This document shows positions 36,312 to 44,992 of a DNA stretch of 64,000 nt, piece by piece. The notes under the pieces were generated by a model that saw only the letters and a list, made by a program, of their open reading frames with translations, had not been told where the DNA came from and did not search any database. Source of the DNA: Anaerolineaceae bacterium. Its GTDB lineage: Bacteria > Chloroflexota > Anaerolineae > Anaerolineales > Villigracilaceae. The position numbers were made by a program, and so were the translations under genes. Location of the stretch: the NCBI GenBank assembly GCA_009885945.1, contig VFJR01000013.1:1-64000 (forward strand), in the 5' to 3' direction. The first letter of the stretch is position 1, and each line of letters begins with the position of its first letter.

Positions 36312-37574
36312 TTATTTAAAAAACAAATCTAGTTTTTTCTTAAGATAAGCACGCAGTTTGGTTTGCTTAATCCCACTAAAATCAATTTTGATGGCATCCA
36401 TCATGTTTGCAAAACGAATCAAGCCATTGGCGAGCGCACTAGCAAAGGCTTCATCTTTTGGCGCATCATCTTCGAGCCAAAAACCTAGAATTTGTAATGT
36501 CATGGTTGTGCGATCCAGTTTAGGGTCAAGTCGCGCAACTAGGTCATCGCCGTATAAAATCGGCAAAGTGTAATAACCCCATCTGCGTTGATGCAGGGGT
36601 TTGTAGACTTCCCATAGATATTCAAAATCGAAGATCTTATTCGCACGGCTGCGTGCGCTGACAATTTCCAACGGCGCCAAAAATGTGACTTCTTCTTCGG
36701 TAGATGGTCCAACCTGTTTCCATGATTTGGGAATACGCCCCGCTTCTAATGCAGACAAGTGAGGCTGATCCCGTTTTAAGATAAGGAAACCATCCTTTGA
36801 GCCTTCCACTTGCACCCGTGAGACGGTTTTTTGTTCGATCATTTTTTCAATGCGTTCTTTTGCTTCTTTTTGCGTGACCGTTCTGTGAATATAATCACCC
36901 AAACCCGTGCGCCATGTGTTTTCACGAGCCAGCCCAAGGAAAGAAATCCATTTACGTCCGAAGTAGTCTTCTGTATCAGCTTCAGTTGCAGAGTAATCAA
37001 ATTCTTGCGGCACCACGCGTTCGCGTAAATCATAGATGCGATCAAAACCTTTGCGATTGGTGATCATCACTTCACCCGTCATCCACAAATAATACAAAGC
37101 TACTGAAGCTTCTTTGCGCCCGCGGTAACTCCAGGCAGATACTCTTGCACCCTCAAAATCGCGATTCGCTAAGGGACCTCGTTCTTTGAGTTCGTTAAGT
37201 ACAAATTTAATTAAATCTTTAGGCGGATGTGTGAAGGACTCATACATCATTCCTTTTTGCTGTCGATGCTTCATGTGTAATTGCCAATAAGGAAACTCTG
37301 TCATTGGATACATAAACAGCCAGCCGCCATAGTCAAAAGCTTTGCGTTTTTCGTATGCCATTTTGTATAAAAGCTCGGGTTTGTAATTAAGCACGCGCCC
37401 ATACATAGCAATATCCTGACTGCGCGCAACCATGGTCAAAGGGTCTAGTTGAACACCTTCCATTTGGCGTAGAGATGCTTCAGTGCCGCGAATGCCTTCG
37501 AAACGGCGAGCAGGCCAAAGGGCTTGTTGACCGAGAATGAAGCGGCGAAATGTTTGTTTAGAAATTGAAATCAT
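36312..37574 (-). CDS. AlkX/YcaQ-type winged-helix DNA glycosylase
   Basis: The 420-residue protein is of the HTH_42 (YcaQ/AlkZ) superfamily, recognised by 'FRRFILGQQAL', 'LRQMEGVQLDPLTMVARSQDI' and the C-terminal 'HQRRWGYYTLPILYGDDLVAR' region. The catalytic motif is Q-L-D (42-44), the Q-phi-D form that distinguishes E. coli YcaQ/AlkX from Streptomyces AlkZ (Q-phi-Q). These enzymes unhook DNA interstrand crosslinks and alkylated bases. ATG 37574 is favoured because the family N-terminus begins there; the longer frame adds eight odd residues. Confidence 0.85.
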   Translation of the reverse strand: MISISKQTFRRFILGQQALWPARRFEGIRGTEASLRQMEGVQLDPLTMVARSQDIAMYGRVLNYKPELLYKMAYEKRKAFDYGGWLFMYPMTEFPYWQLHMKHRQQKGMMYESFTHPPKDLIKFVLNELKERGPLANRDFEGARVSAWSYRGRKEASVALYYLWMTGEVMITNRKGFDRIYDLRERVVPQEFDYSATEADTEDYFGRKWISFLGLARENTWRTGLGDYIHRTVTQKEAKERIEKMIEQKTVSRVQVEGSKDGFLILKRDQPHLSALEAGRIPKSWKQVGPSTEEEVTFLAPLEIVSARSRANKIFDFEYLWEVYKPLHQRRWGYYTLPILYGDDLVARLDPKLDRTTMTLQILGFWLEDDAPKDEAFASALANGLIRFANMMDAIKIDFSGIKQTKLRAYLKKKLDLFFK

Positions 37575-37624
37575 AGGGAGTGAAATGTTACAGGTCAAAA
37601 GTTGAAAGTCAAAAAAGAAAGAAG

Positions 37625-37648
37625 AAAGACCGCCAGATGGCGATCTTT
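37625..37648 (-). terminator. Terminator hairpin after the small membrane protein genes
   Basis: AAAGACCGCCA, two bases, TGGCGATCTTT (one mismatch), T-rich on the minus strand, downstream of the gene ending at 37677. Confidence 0.65.
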
Positions 37649-37676
37649 TAGGTTTAATACTTATAAATTGAAATGA

Positions 37677-37868
37677 TCAATCATCTTTTATGGATGCAAT
37701 AGCACGCAATAGACCGAAAACCAGCACGCCTATTTTTAATCCTTCGCCGGCGGTTATGGCTGTTTCGCTTTCATTCTTTTTTGCACGGCGATTAAGCAAT
37801 AACGCGGCGATCAAACCAATCAGCGCGCCTGCCAGCGCCCCTCCAAAAATAACTCTATTGTTGTTCAT
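37677..37868 (-). CDS. Small glycine-rich single-helix membrane protein (YtxH-like size)
   Basis: The 63-residue protein has an N-terminal membrane helix, 'FGGALAGALIGLIAALLLN', followed by a charged segment 'RRAKKNESE' and a second hydrophobic stretch. The GxxxG-rich helix and basic stop-transfer residues resemble YtxH-like envelope proteins, but the match is only by pattern. A GGGAAAC precedes the ATG. It lies 21 nt after the 143-residue membrane protein gene, so they are probably co-transcribed. Confidence 0.65.
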   Translation of the reverse strand: MNNNRVIFGGALAGALIGLIAALLLNRRAKKNESETAITAGEGLKIGVLVFGLLRAIASIKDD

Positions 37869-37889
37869 CGTGTTTCCCTTTCATTAATA

Positions 37890-38321
37890 TTACGGCATGT
37901 AGGCGCTAAAAAATTCCTGTATCTTTTCTGAGACGCGAGTTAGTGCGCGCACGGGTCTTTCGACTGCTTTGGCGGCATGAATAATGTAGGTGCGGGCATG
38001 ATAAATATAATCTTGTGCCATGCTGGTGTACTTTGGCAATGCGCCCAACGCCTGAGAAAAGTAGTAGATAATGATCATTAAGACAGCAAGGACAATAATG
38101 CCAATCAGAATTACGGGTGTAAGAATCCACATGGTAGAAACTGCCGCCCAACGACCAACATCTCCCCCGCCATAGAATGTGGAACGGATTAAAAGTATGA
38201 TACCAACAAACAACAAAAGCGTAGAAAGCAATACAGGCATAATGATTTGAGTGATAACCTGATTGCGATGCACTTTATATGAATGATGCACTGGCGGCTT
38301 GGGGAGTTTTGCTTTTTCCAT
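37890..38321 (-). CDS. Two-helix membrane protein of unknown function
   Basis: The 143-residue protein has a basic N-terminus, two long membrane helices (about 26-50 and 65-92) and an amphipathic C-terminal helix containing 'YHARTYIIHAAKAVERPVR' and ending 'EFFSAYMP'. I see no named family. Its Ala/Arg-rich tail is on the cytoplasmic side if the positive-inside rule holds. It sits directly before the small glycine-rich protein gene. Confidence 0.7.
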   Translation of the reverse strand: MEKAKLPKPPVHHSYKVHRNQVITQIIMPVLLSTLLLFVGIILLIRSTFYGGGDVGRWAAVSTMWILTPVILIGIIVLAVLMIIIYYFSQALGALPKYTSMAQDYIYHARTYIIHAAKAVERPVRALTRVSEKIQEFFSAYMP

Positions 38322-38394
38322 TTTGTTTATTTTAGCATATTTAAAAGTGCTATCCGGGCTAGCCGAAATTATTTTGGCGGATTAAATATATTAT

Positions 38395-39309
38395 TTAATG
38401 TTTATTTCGCATAATGGCATATTTTTCCAGCTTATCGCAATATTCGGGCATGGAATGACAGGCAACCCAGCGCCCAGGCATAAGAAGCGCCAACAACATT
38501 TCCCAGCCCCGGCGAAAAAACGGAATGCCGCGATACAGGTCGCCGCCGCGAGTTAGGAAACGCGCGTCACCAACGTGACGATAGCCAATGGAGGGTACCA
38601 ACGAGACAATATCAGTACTGTTCACAATGCGATATATGGGTGCTTTCATATTCTTTTGGTATTCATTGTTCCCAACCCGCGGGCTGCCATAGGTATAACA
38701 TGCTGAAATTTGATCACCGATAATGCGCTCTAGGCTTTGGGTTGCGACTGTTGCCAAGGCGCCTCCTAGCGAATGACCTGTGATGAAAAGCGGCCATCTA
38801 TCGTGATTTTTATCGGTGAGGCTTTCTTCTATCTCAAGGGCAACTTCGTCATAGGCATCGCGAAAACCCACGTGTACTTTTCCTTCTTTTGTGGATTGTT
38901 TATAAACATTAATATCTGCCCTAAGATCGTCAATCTTTTTAATTTCGGTGCCTCTAAAAGCAAGCACTGCAAAAAAATCGTTCCGCGCCAAAAAAGCCTG
39001 AGTGCTGCCTCTTGAAAATATCTTTATTAATTCAAAATTTCCGCTCTTTAAATTAATTTTCAGACGCGCATATTCTTCTTCGCTGGTTTCAAATTCAATA
39101 TATGCCAAATTTGCCATTGTCGCCATTACCCAAGCCATTCTGTCGGAATAGGCGGCACGCATGATAAACGATGCAGACTTTAAAAGGTCTGTGGATGTAA
39201 AAACATTAAACTCTTTAACTGCCTGAAGGTAATCCTTTTTAGCGTGTTCAAATGTTTTTTGGGCACGAGCAAATACCTGCTCCTGTTGCTTTACAATTTC
39301 TTTTTTCAT
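38395..39309 (-). CDS. Lipase class 3 family protein
   Basis: The 304-residue protein starts at ATG 39309 with a strong GGAGG site. The Lipase_3 pattern is clear: 'FFAVLAFRGTE' (oxyanion region), nucleophile Ser in 'FITGHSLGGALATVA', 'YTYGSPRVGN', catalytic Asp in 'NSTDIVSLVPS' and a C-terminal His in 'ACHSMPEYCDKL'. No signal peptide is visible, so it is probably cytoplasmic or exported by another route. The substrate is probably an acylglycerol or ester. The Lys-rich N-terminal helix of about 40 residues is unusual. Confidence 0.9.
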   Translation of the reverse strand: MKKEIVKQQEQVFARAQKTFEHAKKDYLQAVKEFNVFTSTDLLKSASFIMRAAYSDRMAWVMATMANLAYIEFETSEEEYARLKINLKSGNFELIKIFSRGSTQAFLARNDFFAVLAFRGTEIKKIDDLRADINVYKQSTKEGKVHVGFRDAYDEVALEIEESLTDKNHDRWPLFITGHSLGGALATVATQSLERIIGDQISACYTYGSPRVGNNEYQKNMKAPIYRIVNSTDIVSLVPSIGYRHVGDARFLTRGGDLYRGIPFFRRGWEMLLALLMPGRWVACHSMPEYCDKLEKYAIMRNKH

Positions 39310-39402
39310 AGCGCCTCCATCGAACAAGAATGTGAAACGAATCTATCAAAACTATACAACTATTAAGCAGATATTTCAATGACCATAGGGGTAGCCGTAG
39401 GT

Positions 39403-40221
39403 TTATGCTAATTTTTCAAGCATATCAAGTTCAGTTTTTGTTAATTCAATTTCTGCCGCCTCAAAATTTTCTTGAATATGGCTGGGATTGGCAGACATGG
39501 GAATGGTAATAATACGCGGATGAGAAATAACCCAAGCCAACACAATTTGATAAGAGGTCACATGATGCGCTTTGGCAATTTCTTCTAATGTTTTTGTTGA
39601 GCGCAACTTGCCCTCATCGACGGGAGAGTAGGCGGTAAAGAAAATATCATTTTGTTGGCAATATTCCAACATGCCATTTTTTACATAAGAACGATCGTTT
39701 AAACTATACGGAACTTGATTTGTGACAATCGGCGTTTCTGATAATTGTTGTGATTGCTTCAACAATTTTAAGTTAAAGTTACTCACGCCAAGATGTTTTA
39801 CTTTTCCATCTTTGACAAGTTTATTTAAAGCGCGAAATGTTTCTACGAGCTTCATATCTGACGCGGGCCAGTGGATAAGGTACAAATCGATATACTCTGT
39901 TTGCAAACGCTGTAAAGATTTTTCACAAGATTGGATTACTTGATCGTATTCCAAGTGAGCTGGCATTACCTTTGATGTAATGAAAAACGCTTCTCTCTTA
40001 ATCTGTGAGCTGGCTACGGCTTGCCCGAGTAATTCCTCAGCGTGACCGGCGGCGTACATTTCTGCGGTGTCAAAATGAGTGTAGCCAACCTTAATCGCAG
40101 AGTGAAGAGCGGCTGTCGAAACGGTATCAACTTTCGGGTCGGGAAATGAACCGCCGCCAATTTTCCAGGTGCCAAATCCGATCTTAGGGAGAGTCAAGCT
40201 GGGGATGGTATCAAATTTCAT
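39403..40221 (-). CDS. Aldo/keto reductase
   Basis: The product is 272 residues from ATG 40221, which overlaps the histidine kinase gene by 11 nt. The catalytic tetrad is visible: Asp and Tyr in 'HFDTAEMYAAGHAEELLG', Lys in 'FFITSKVM' and His in 'LYLIHWP'. The NADP-binding end 'ITIPMSANPSHIQENF' is degenerate, since the usual 'IPGTS/IPKSS' element reads IPMSA. It should reduce carbonyls with NADPH. The longer upstream frame is antisense to nothing but runs through the kinase gene and is not needed. Confidence 0.9.
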   Translation of the reverse strand: MKFDTIPSLTLPKIGFGTWKIGGGSFPDPKVDTVSTAALHSAIKVGYTHFDTAEMYAAGHAEELLGQAVASSQIKREAFFITSKVMPAHLEYDQVIQSCEKSLQRLQTEYIDLYLIHWPASDMKLVETFRALNKLVKDGKVKHLGVSNFNLKLLKQSQQLSETPIVTNQVPYSLNDRSYVKNGMLEYCQQNDIFFTAYSPVDEGKLRSTKTLEEIAKAHHVTSYQIVLAWVISHPRIITIPMSANPSHIQENFEAAEIELTKTELDMLEKLA

Positions 40222-41536
40222 TAGGTTTTGCCGCCAAAGTAAAAAAGAATGTAGTGCCTTCATTTTCTTTTGAGTCCACCCAAATACGCCCGCCGTGAAC
40301 TTCAATGGTACGTTTGACCAAGGCAAGCCCAATGCCTGTGCCTTCACTATTTGTATTTAATTTATTAAATAAGCCAAATATACGGTCTTTATGCGCAGGA
40401 TCAAAACCGATGCCATTATCTTTCACAAAAAAGACAGGCTGTTTATCCTGTATATCAAACCCAACTTCAATCACAGCAGGTTTATGTTGGCTTGAAAATT
40501 TAGCGGCATTATCAAGTAAGTTTTGCATGACCTCGAGAAGGCGAATGCGATCACCATATACATTTGGCAGGTCTTTTTGAATTTTCACTTCAACGTTATT
40601 GCTAAGTAAACGCCCATCTACAAGAGCTATCGCTTCACGTACAATGGTTTCAAACGAGATCTCTTGAGGAGGATTCATTAATCTGCCTATGCGCGAGAGT
40701 TCCAACAGGTCATTTAATAATGCCTGCATTTTTATGGCGGCTTGGCGCACATGATCAATATCTTGCCCAAACCTATCTAGGTTTCCCTCGCGCACGTCTT
40801 TTTCTAAGAAACCAAGAAATCCGCCTATGGTAATTAATGGGCTCTTGAGATCATGCGATACAGTGTAGGTAAATCTTTCTAACTCAGTGTTTTTTAATTC
40901 AAGTTCTTTAATGACTTTTTCGCGTTCTACTTCCATACGTTTGCGCATATTTATCTCATGCTGAGCATTGGCAAACGCTTGGTCTATTTTGCGAAGTGAC
41001 TGGCTAATTAAAAAGGAAGCAACAATAATATAAACGGTTTGTGCTGTCCAAAACGCGGCGGGCGGCGTGGCACCGTTTGATAAAGGCAGGGTTCCGTTTT
41101 GGCCCCAATAAAGAATAAACGCGTTGGTAATAACGCTAAAGATACTCCAGCCTATCGCAGCTCGCCAGTTTAAAGTTAGACCGGCACAAATCACAACAAT
41201 CAAATAGCCCATGTAAGCGGGGTTTTTGTAATCTGCACCAAAAGCCATGGCAGTTGTAAACATAAGCCAGAGTGAGAAAACTACTAACCAGCCGACAACG
41301 CGTACATAGCCCCTATTAACCAATTCTTTTAAGCCAAGCAGGGCGAGCACAAAAGGTATGATAATCACTGCCCGCCGCCAACGCATGACAGCATCAACGG
41401 GCGCCAGCAGTCCATACAAACTAGACGCCATGATAAAAATCCACAATATGGTGTTTAACAAGGCGGCTGAGCGATTTACATCATCATTTGCGTCAAATGT
41501 TGGCGCTATTACCCATTGCTTAAATCTGTTCCACAT
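40211..41536 (-). CDS. Membrane sensor histidine kinase
   Basis: The 441-residue protein has six hydrophobic segments (about 25-190), a coiled coil (about 195-215), a HisKA domain with phospho-accepting His in 'YTVSHDLKSPLITI', and an HATPase domain with N-box 'NLLDNAAKFSS', G1 'VKDNGIGFDP' and G2 'GTGIGLALVK'. The start ATG 41536 has GGAG 7 nt upstream. The sensor region is membrane-embedded with hardly any loops, as in MASE-like sensors. No response regulator is adjacent; the nearest are at 31834 and 44320. Confidence 0.92.
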   Translation of the reverse strand: MWNRFKQWVIAPTFDANDDVNRSAALLNTILWIFIMASSLYGLLAPVDAVMRWRRAVIIIPFVLALLGLKELVNRGYVRVVGWLVVFSLWLMFTTAMAFGADYKNPAYMGYLIVVICAGLTLNWRAAIGWSIFSVITNAFILYWGQNGTLPLSNGATPPAAFWTAQTVYIIVASFLISQSLRKIDQAFANAQHEINMRKRMEVEREKVIKELELKNTELERFTYTVSHDLKSPLITIGGFLGFLEKDVREGNLDRFGQDIDHVRQAAIKMQALLNDLLELSRIGRLMNPPQEISFETIVREAIALVDGRLLSNNVEVKIQKDLPNVYGDRIRLLEVMQNLLDNAAKFSSQHKPAVIEVGFDIQDKQPVFFVKDNGIGFDPAHKDRIFGLFNKLNTNSEGTGIGLALVKRTIEVHGGRIWVDSKENEGTTFFFTLAAKPNEI

Positions 41537-41617
41537 GTCATAGCTCCATACATACAGTGTGCGTGGCCATCAAGTTGATTTATACAACACAGTTAGCTTG
41601 AAATCAATGCAAATATC

Positions 41618-41914
41618 TCATTCGGGTTCCAAAGAAAATTGCAGAGGAAAGCGTTGTAAATCTGCCGCAGTATGCGCCTTGTGAATGCGCGTTTCTGCTT
41701 CAGTTTTCGGCAAGGTTTGTACGTAAGCAGTGCCGCTCATATGCGCTTTGAACATTATATCTGTTGCCCTGTCGTTACCAAGATAGAAAATGGAGGTTAG
41801 TATCTGCACCACAAACTCCATGGGCGTGATGGGGTCATTATGGATGATAATGCGGTATAAGAGTTCGAATTCGGTCTCTTCAGAAATATCTGGCGCAATT
41901 TGGGTTTCGATCAT
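41618..41914 (-). CDS. clpS: ClpS, ATP-dependent Clp protease adaptor
   Basis: The 98-residue protein has the ClpS core: 'YRIIIHNDPITPMEFVVQIL' (substrate pocket Asn-Asp and the hydrophobic helix), then 'DIMFKAHMSGTAYV'. ClpS delivers N-degron substrates to ClpA/ClpC. ATG 41914 is chosen because TATACT lies 6 nt before it with TTGTTT 17 nt further upstream, predicting a leaderless message. A frame eight residues longer overlaps this promoter. The acidic N-terminal tail is short, as expected. Confidence 0.9.
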   Translation of the reverse strand: MIETQIAPDISEETEFELLYRIIIHNDPITPMEFVVQILTSIFYLGNDRATDIMFKAHMSGTAYVQTLPKTEAETRIHKAHTAADLQRFPLQFSLEPE

Positions 41915-41949
41915 AAGGAAAGTATAGCGGGTTTTCAAGCGTCAAACAA
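41915..41949 (-). promoter_or_regulatory. clpS promoter, predicted leaderless start
   Basis: On the minus strand TTGTTT, 17 nt, TATACT, then 6 nt (TTCCTT) and ATG 41914. There is no Shine-Dalgarno sequence. Confidence 0.6.
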
Positions 41950-42062
41950 TAGAATATGCCAAATTATTAACTTTTGGTCACAATTATGTGATGTATATGT
42001 TAAAAACAGGTATCTTTGCGATAAGATTTAGCAGAAACGTTTTTATAAAAAAGGAATAATAT

Positions 42063-43172
42063 ATGGAAAAACATCTTGCAGGCACCTGTATGGTATGTGA
42101 TACAGCGCTCGAAGGTCCAATCGGGAATGTAATGCGCGTGTTTGGCATTCATCGCAGTACCCAAAACCCCAATCTATGCAACCGTTGCGGAACACATTTT
42201 GAAGATGGTAAAGTAGTGGAATTAACTGTGCTCTTTGCCGATATAGTTGGCTTCACCACCATGACCAGTGAACTGGGTCCTGAAAAGACATACGACATTG
42301 TGGAAGCGTTTTTTCAAAAAGCCAACACATCGTTGATCAAACATGATGCCTTCATTGATAAGTATATTGGCGATGCCGTGATGGCTTTATTCAATGCGCC
42401 CATTCAACATATGAATCATGCCGAAAAAGCGCTTGCCGCCGCGTTTGAAATTCAAGATGCGCTGCCTGACTTGGCAAAACAATTTAATCGTGACCTTCAG
42501 ATTCGTGTGGGGATTGCCAGCGGATACGCACGCGTTGGAAACATTGGTTCGAAAGACCGAAAAGATTACACAGCCGTTGGCGATGCCGTAAACTTAGCAT
42601 CTCGCCTTGAGGCACGCGCAAACCCAGGCGAAGTTTTAATGGACAGCATTGGCTTTGAAATGGTAGCAAAAAAATTCCCGAATATTAAGCCAGAGTATTT
42701 GAATGTAAAGGGTTTTAAAGAGCCCGTACAAGCCTATCGTGTGCGCTCCAACAGTTCACAAAGGTTACTCAGCGAGTCAATCTCGTTAGATGCAGGTAGA
42801 ACATCCAGTTTTGGTTCGGTATTATTTGCGATTTTAGGCGCACCTTGCGCTATCACTTCAATATTAGGACCTTTATCTATTATTTTGGGCGCGGGCGCAT
42901 TAATGGGTGCGGCGGCGCCTTTCTTTCACACATTAGATCAATCCATTTTGCGTATTCCTTTACAAGCAATAGCGTTAGCTGGTGCATTCGCAAATCTATA
43001 TGTAATTTGGCGCGGATATCGAAAACTTAAAGCGCAGGACAGACAATCTGCGCTTACACTTCACGAAAGACGAAAGACATGGCTGGTGGGAAGCATGGCA
43101 GTGATCACCTTGCTGGCAATTGGCTTTGAAGTGTATGCACATACATATTTAAATCACATGGGGTTATTTTAA
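42063..43172 (+). CDS. Class III adenylate/guanylate cyclase with N-terminal zinc ribbon and C-terminal membrane domain
   Basis: The product is 369 residues. C9-x2-C12 and C39-x2-C42 form a probable zinc ribbon. The cyclase domain (about 52-215) has both metal Asp (Asp60 in LFADIVGFT, Asp104 in YIGDAVMAL), substrate Lys100, 'KDYTAVGD' with Asp168, and Asn177/Arg181 in NLASRLE. These choose ATP, so cAMP is the likely product. After the cyclase come three or four membrane helices (about 235-365), the reverse of the usual sensor-first order. An AAGGA site precedes the ATG. Confidence 0.9.
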   Translation: MEKHLAGTCMVCDTALEGPIGNVMRVFGIHRSTQNPNLCNRCGTHFEDGKVVELTVLFADIVGFTTMTSELGPEKTYDIVEAFFQKANTSLIKHDAFIDKYIGDAVMALFNAPIQHMNHAEKALAAAFEIQDALPDLAKQFNRDLQIRVGIASGYARVGNIGSKDRKDYTAVGDAVNLASRLEARANPGEVLMDSIGFEMVAKKFPNIKPEYLNVKGFKEPVQAYRVRSNSSQRLLSESISLDAGRTSSFGSVLFAILGAPCAITSILGPLSIILGAGALMGAAAPFFHTLDQSILRIPLQAIALAGAFANLYVIWRGYRKLKAQDRQSALTLHERRKTWLVGSMAVITLLAIGFEVYAHTYLNHMGLF

Positions 43173-43228
43173 AAATAGTACGCTGTGAATAGCGCAATCT
43201 TTGTAATTAAAGCGACGATAGCTTCTGG

Positions 43229-43240
43229 TAGAATCGCTTT
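43229..43240 (+). promoter_or_regulatory. Extended -10 promoter, predicted leaderless start
   Basis: TGG-TAGAAT (43229-43234) is followed by 6 nt and ATG 43241, with no Shine-Dalgarno sequence. It shares the TGGTANAATC word with the boxes at 1579 and 8309. Confidence 0.6.
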
Positions 43241-44245
43241 ATGAAAAAATGGCAATTTTGGCTCGGGGCGCTGATCAGCGTCTTTTTTATTTGGCTTTCA
43301 TTACGCGGCTTGCGCCTTAATGATTTTTGGGGAGCTGTACAAAAAGCAAATTATATTTGGCTTGTGCCTGGCATCGCTGTGTATTTTATCGGCGTGTGGG
43401 TGCGGGCATGGCGCTGGCATTATTTACTGCGCCCGATCAAAAATATCCCTACGAAAAATATGTTTCCCATTACAACCATCGGCTATATGGGTAACAACAT
43501 TTATCCTGCACGCGCAGGCGAAGTTTTACGCGCGGTAATTCTCAAACGCAAAGAAGGCGTGCCCATTTCAGCATCGCTGGCAACCATCATCGTTGAAAGA
43601 ATATTTGACGGCGTAGTAATGCTGGCATTTGTTTTCGTCAACTTGCCCGAGCTGGCTAAACTAACAAGCGCCTCTGGGTTTGTTGGCAATATTCAACAAG
43701 CGGCTATTTACGGCAGCGGGATTTTCATCGGCGCGCTGATCACCTTTTTATTGGCGGCAATGTTCCCGCATACCACCATGAAAGTTGGGCTATGGTTGAT
43801 CTATCGTTTCATACCTCAAAGATTTCAAACACGGATCGTCAGCCTAACCACTAAATTTTTAGATGGACTCGCTTCGCTTCGTTCCCCTCTTAACGTATTG
43901 ATGGTCTTCCTTACTTCAACATTTATCTGGCTGTTAGAGACAGGCAAGTACTGGTTCGTGATGCACGCCTTCAACTTCAACGTGTCATTCTTCGCCTTGA
44001 TGTTGATGAACGGAATCGTCAATCTCGCTACAACAATCCCATCTGCACCGGGCTACATTGGCACATTTGACGCGCCGGGTATTGCGGTGTTAACTGCCTA
44101 TGGTGTGGATCAAGCCACAGCGGCAGGTTACACCCTCACATTGCATGTTGCGCTTTGGCTGCCCATCACATTACTGGGCGCATACTATATGGCGCGTGAA
44201 GGCTTGAAGTGGGATGATTCTTTGAGGAATGAAACAATAGAATAA
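43241..44245 (+). CDS. Lysylphosphatidylglycerol synthase-type transmembrane (UPF0104) flippase-like protein
   Basis: The 334-residue protein has about eight membrane helices. The family landmarks are 'RAWRWHYLLRPI', 'GYMGNNIYPARAGEVLRAVIL' split in the sequence, 'IVERIFDGVVML' and 'TIPSAPGYIGTFDAPG'. The family is related to the flippase part of MprF and to archaeal AglD. It probably moves a lipid or lipid-linked sugar across the membrane. No synthase domain is fused. It stands alone after the cyclase gene under a leaderless-type promoter. Confidence 0.88.
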   Translation: MKKWQFWLGALISVFFIWLSLRGLRLNDFWGAVQKANYIWLVPGIAVYFIGVWVRAWRWHYLLRPIKNIPTKNMFPITTIGYMGNNIYPARAGEVLRAVILKRKEGVPISASLATIIVERIFDGVVMLAFVFVNLPELAKLTSASGFVGNIQQAAIYGSGIFIGALITFLLAAMFPHTTMKVGLWLIYRFIPQRFQTRIVSLTTKFLDGLASLRSPLNVLMVFLTSTFIWLLETGKYWFVMHAFNFNVSFFALMLMNGIVNLATTIPSAPGYIGTFDAPGIAVLTAYGVDQATAAGYTLTLHVALWLPITLLGAYYMAREGLKWDDSLRNETIE

Positions 44246-44319
44246 GCGATCTGCAATTATCAAATTAAGCTATACTTAAAGTACCAGAAATGATGCATTT
44301 TTAATGCAAAGGCAGATAA

Positions 44320-44979
44320 ATGAATCAAATCAATAATTCCCCAAAAAAATTACGGATACTTATCGCTGATGATGTTCAGGAAACACGGCGCAATACCCGT
44401 CTGATGGTCGCCGCCGTTAACAATACGGAAGTGGTAGCAATTGCATCTAACGGCAGGCAGGCTGTAGAGATGACAGAAGAACAACGTCCAGACATTGTTA
44501 TTTTGGATATCAATATGCCTGAAATGGACGGCTTAACCGCATATAAAAATATCCGGCAGGCACATCCAAACACAGCCTGCATCATCATATCCTCAGAAAA
44601 TGATCCTGTTACTGTAAACGCCGCAAAATCCATTGGCGTTCAGGAATTTTTAGTTAAACCTTTTATCATTGAAGAATTAGAAACTGCTGTTGAAAATATA
44701 AAAAAACACTTAAGCGAGATACGCCAAAACGCCACTCTGCCTGACTTGTCAAATATAAATAGCACAGCATATTTGGAGCAACTAGCGAATGAATATTTGA
44801 AAGAGGGGCGCACAGACGATCTGGCTACGCAAATTTTTGAACGGCTGGCTATGAATCCTGAATGTTCTCTGCGCTGGCTGGAAACTCTGGCAATGATTTA
44901 TGCGATTCAGCAGGAATGGGGAAAACTCAAACCCCTCGTAGCAAGGTTGGAAGAAAAAACAAAGAACAAAAATAAATAA
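44320..44979 (+). CDS. Response regulator with C-terminal helical (TPR-like) region
   Basis: The 219-residue protein has a receiver domain (about 10-130) with 'LIADDVQE' (acidic pair), phospho-Asp in 'VILDINMPEMDG', Ser in 'IIISSEND' and Lys in 'FLVKPFI'. The ~75-residue C-terminus, 'AYLEQLANEYLKEGRTDD' to the end, looks like two or three TPR-type helix pairs and has no DNA-binding motif. Output is probably by protein contact. It lies 13 nt before the flavoprotein gene, with an AAAGG site before its own ATG. Confidence 0.85.
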   Translation: MNQINNSPKKLRILIADDVQETRRNTRLMVAAVNNTEVVAIASNGRQAVEMTEEQRPDIVILDINMPEMDGLTAYKNIRQAHPNTACIIISSENDPVTVNAAKSIGVQEFLVKPFIIEELETAVENIKKHLSEIRQNATLPDLSNINSTAYLEQLANEYLKEGRTDDLATQIFERLAMNPECSLRWLETLAMIYAIQQEWGKLKPLVARLEEKTKNKNK

Positions 44980-44992
44980 TATTGGAGCATTG

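Noticed and set aside
40222-40347. 42-codon extension of the aldo/keto reductase
   Set aside because: It overlaps the C-terminal ATPase domain of the histidine kinase in another frame; the reductase fold begins at ATG 40221.
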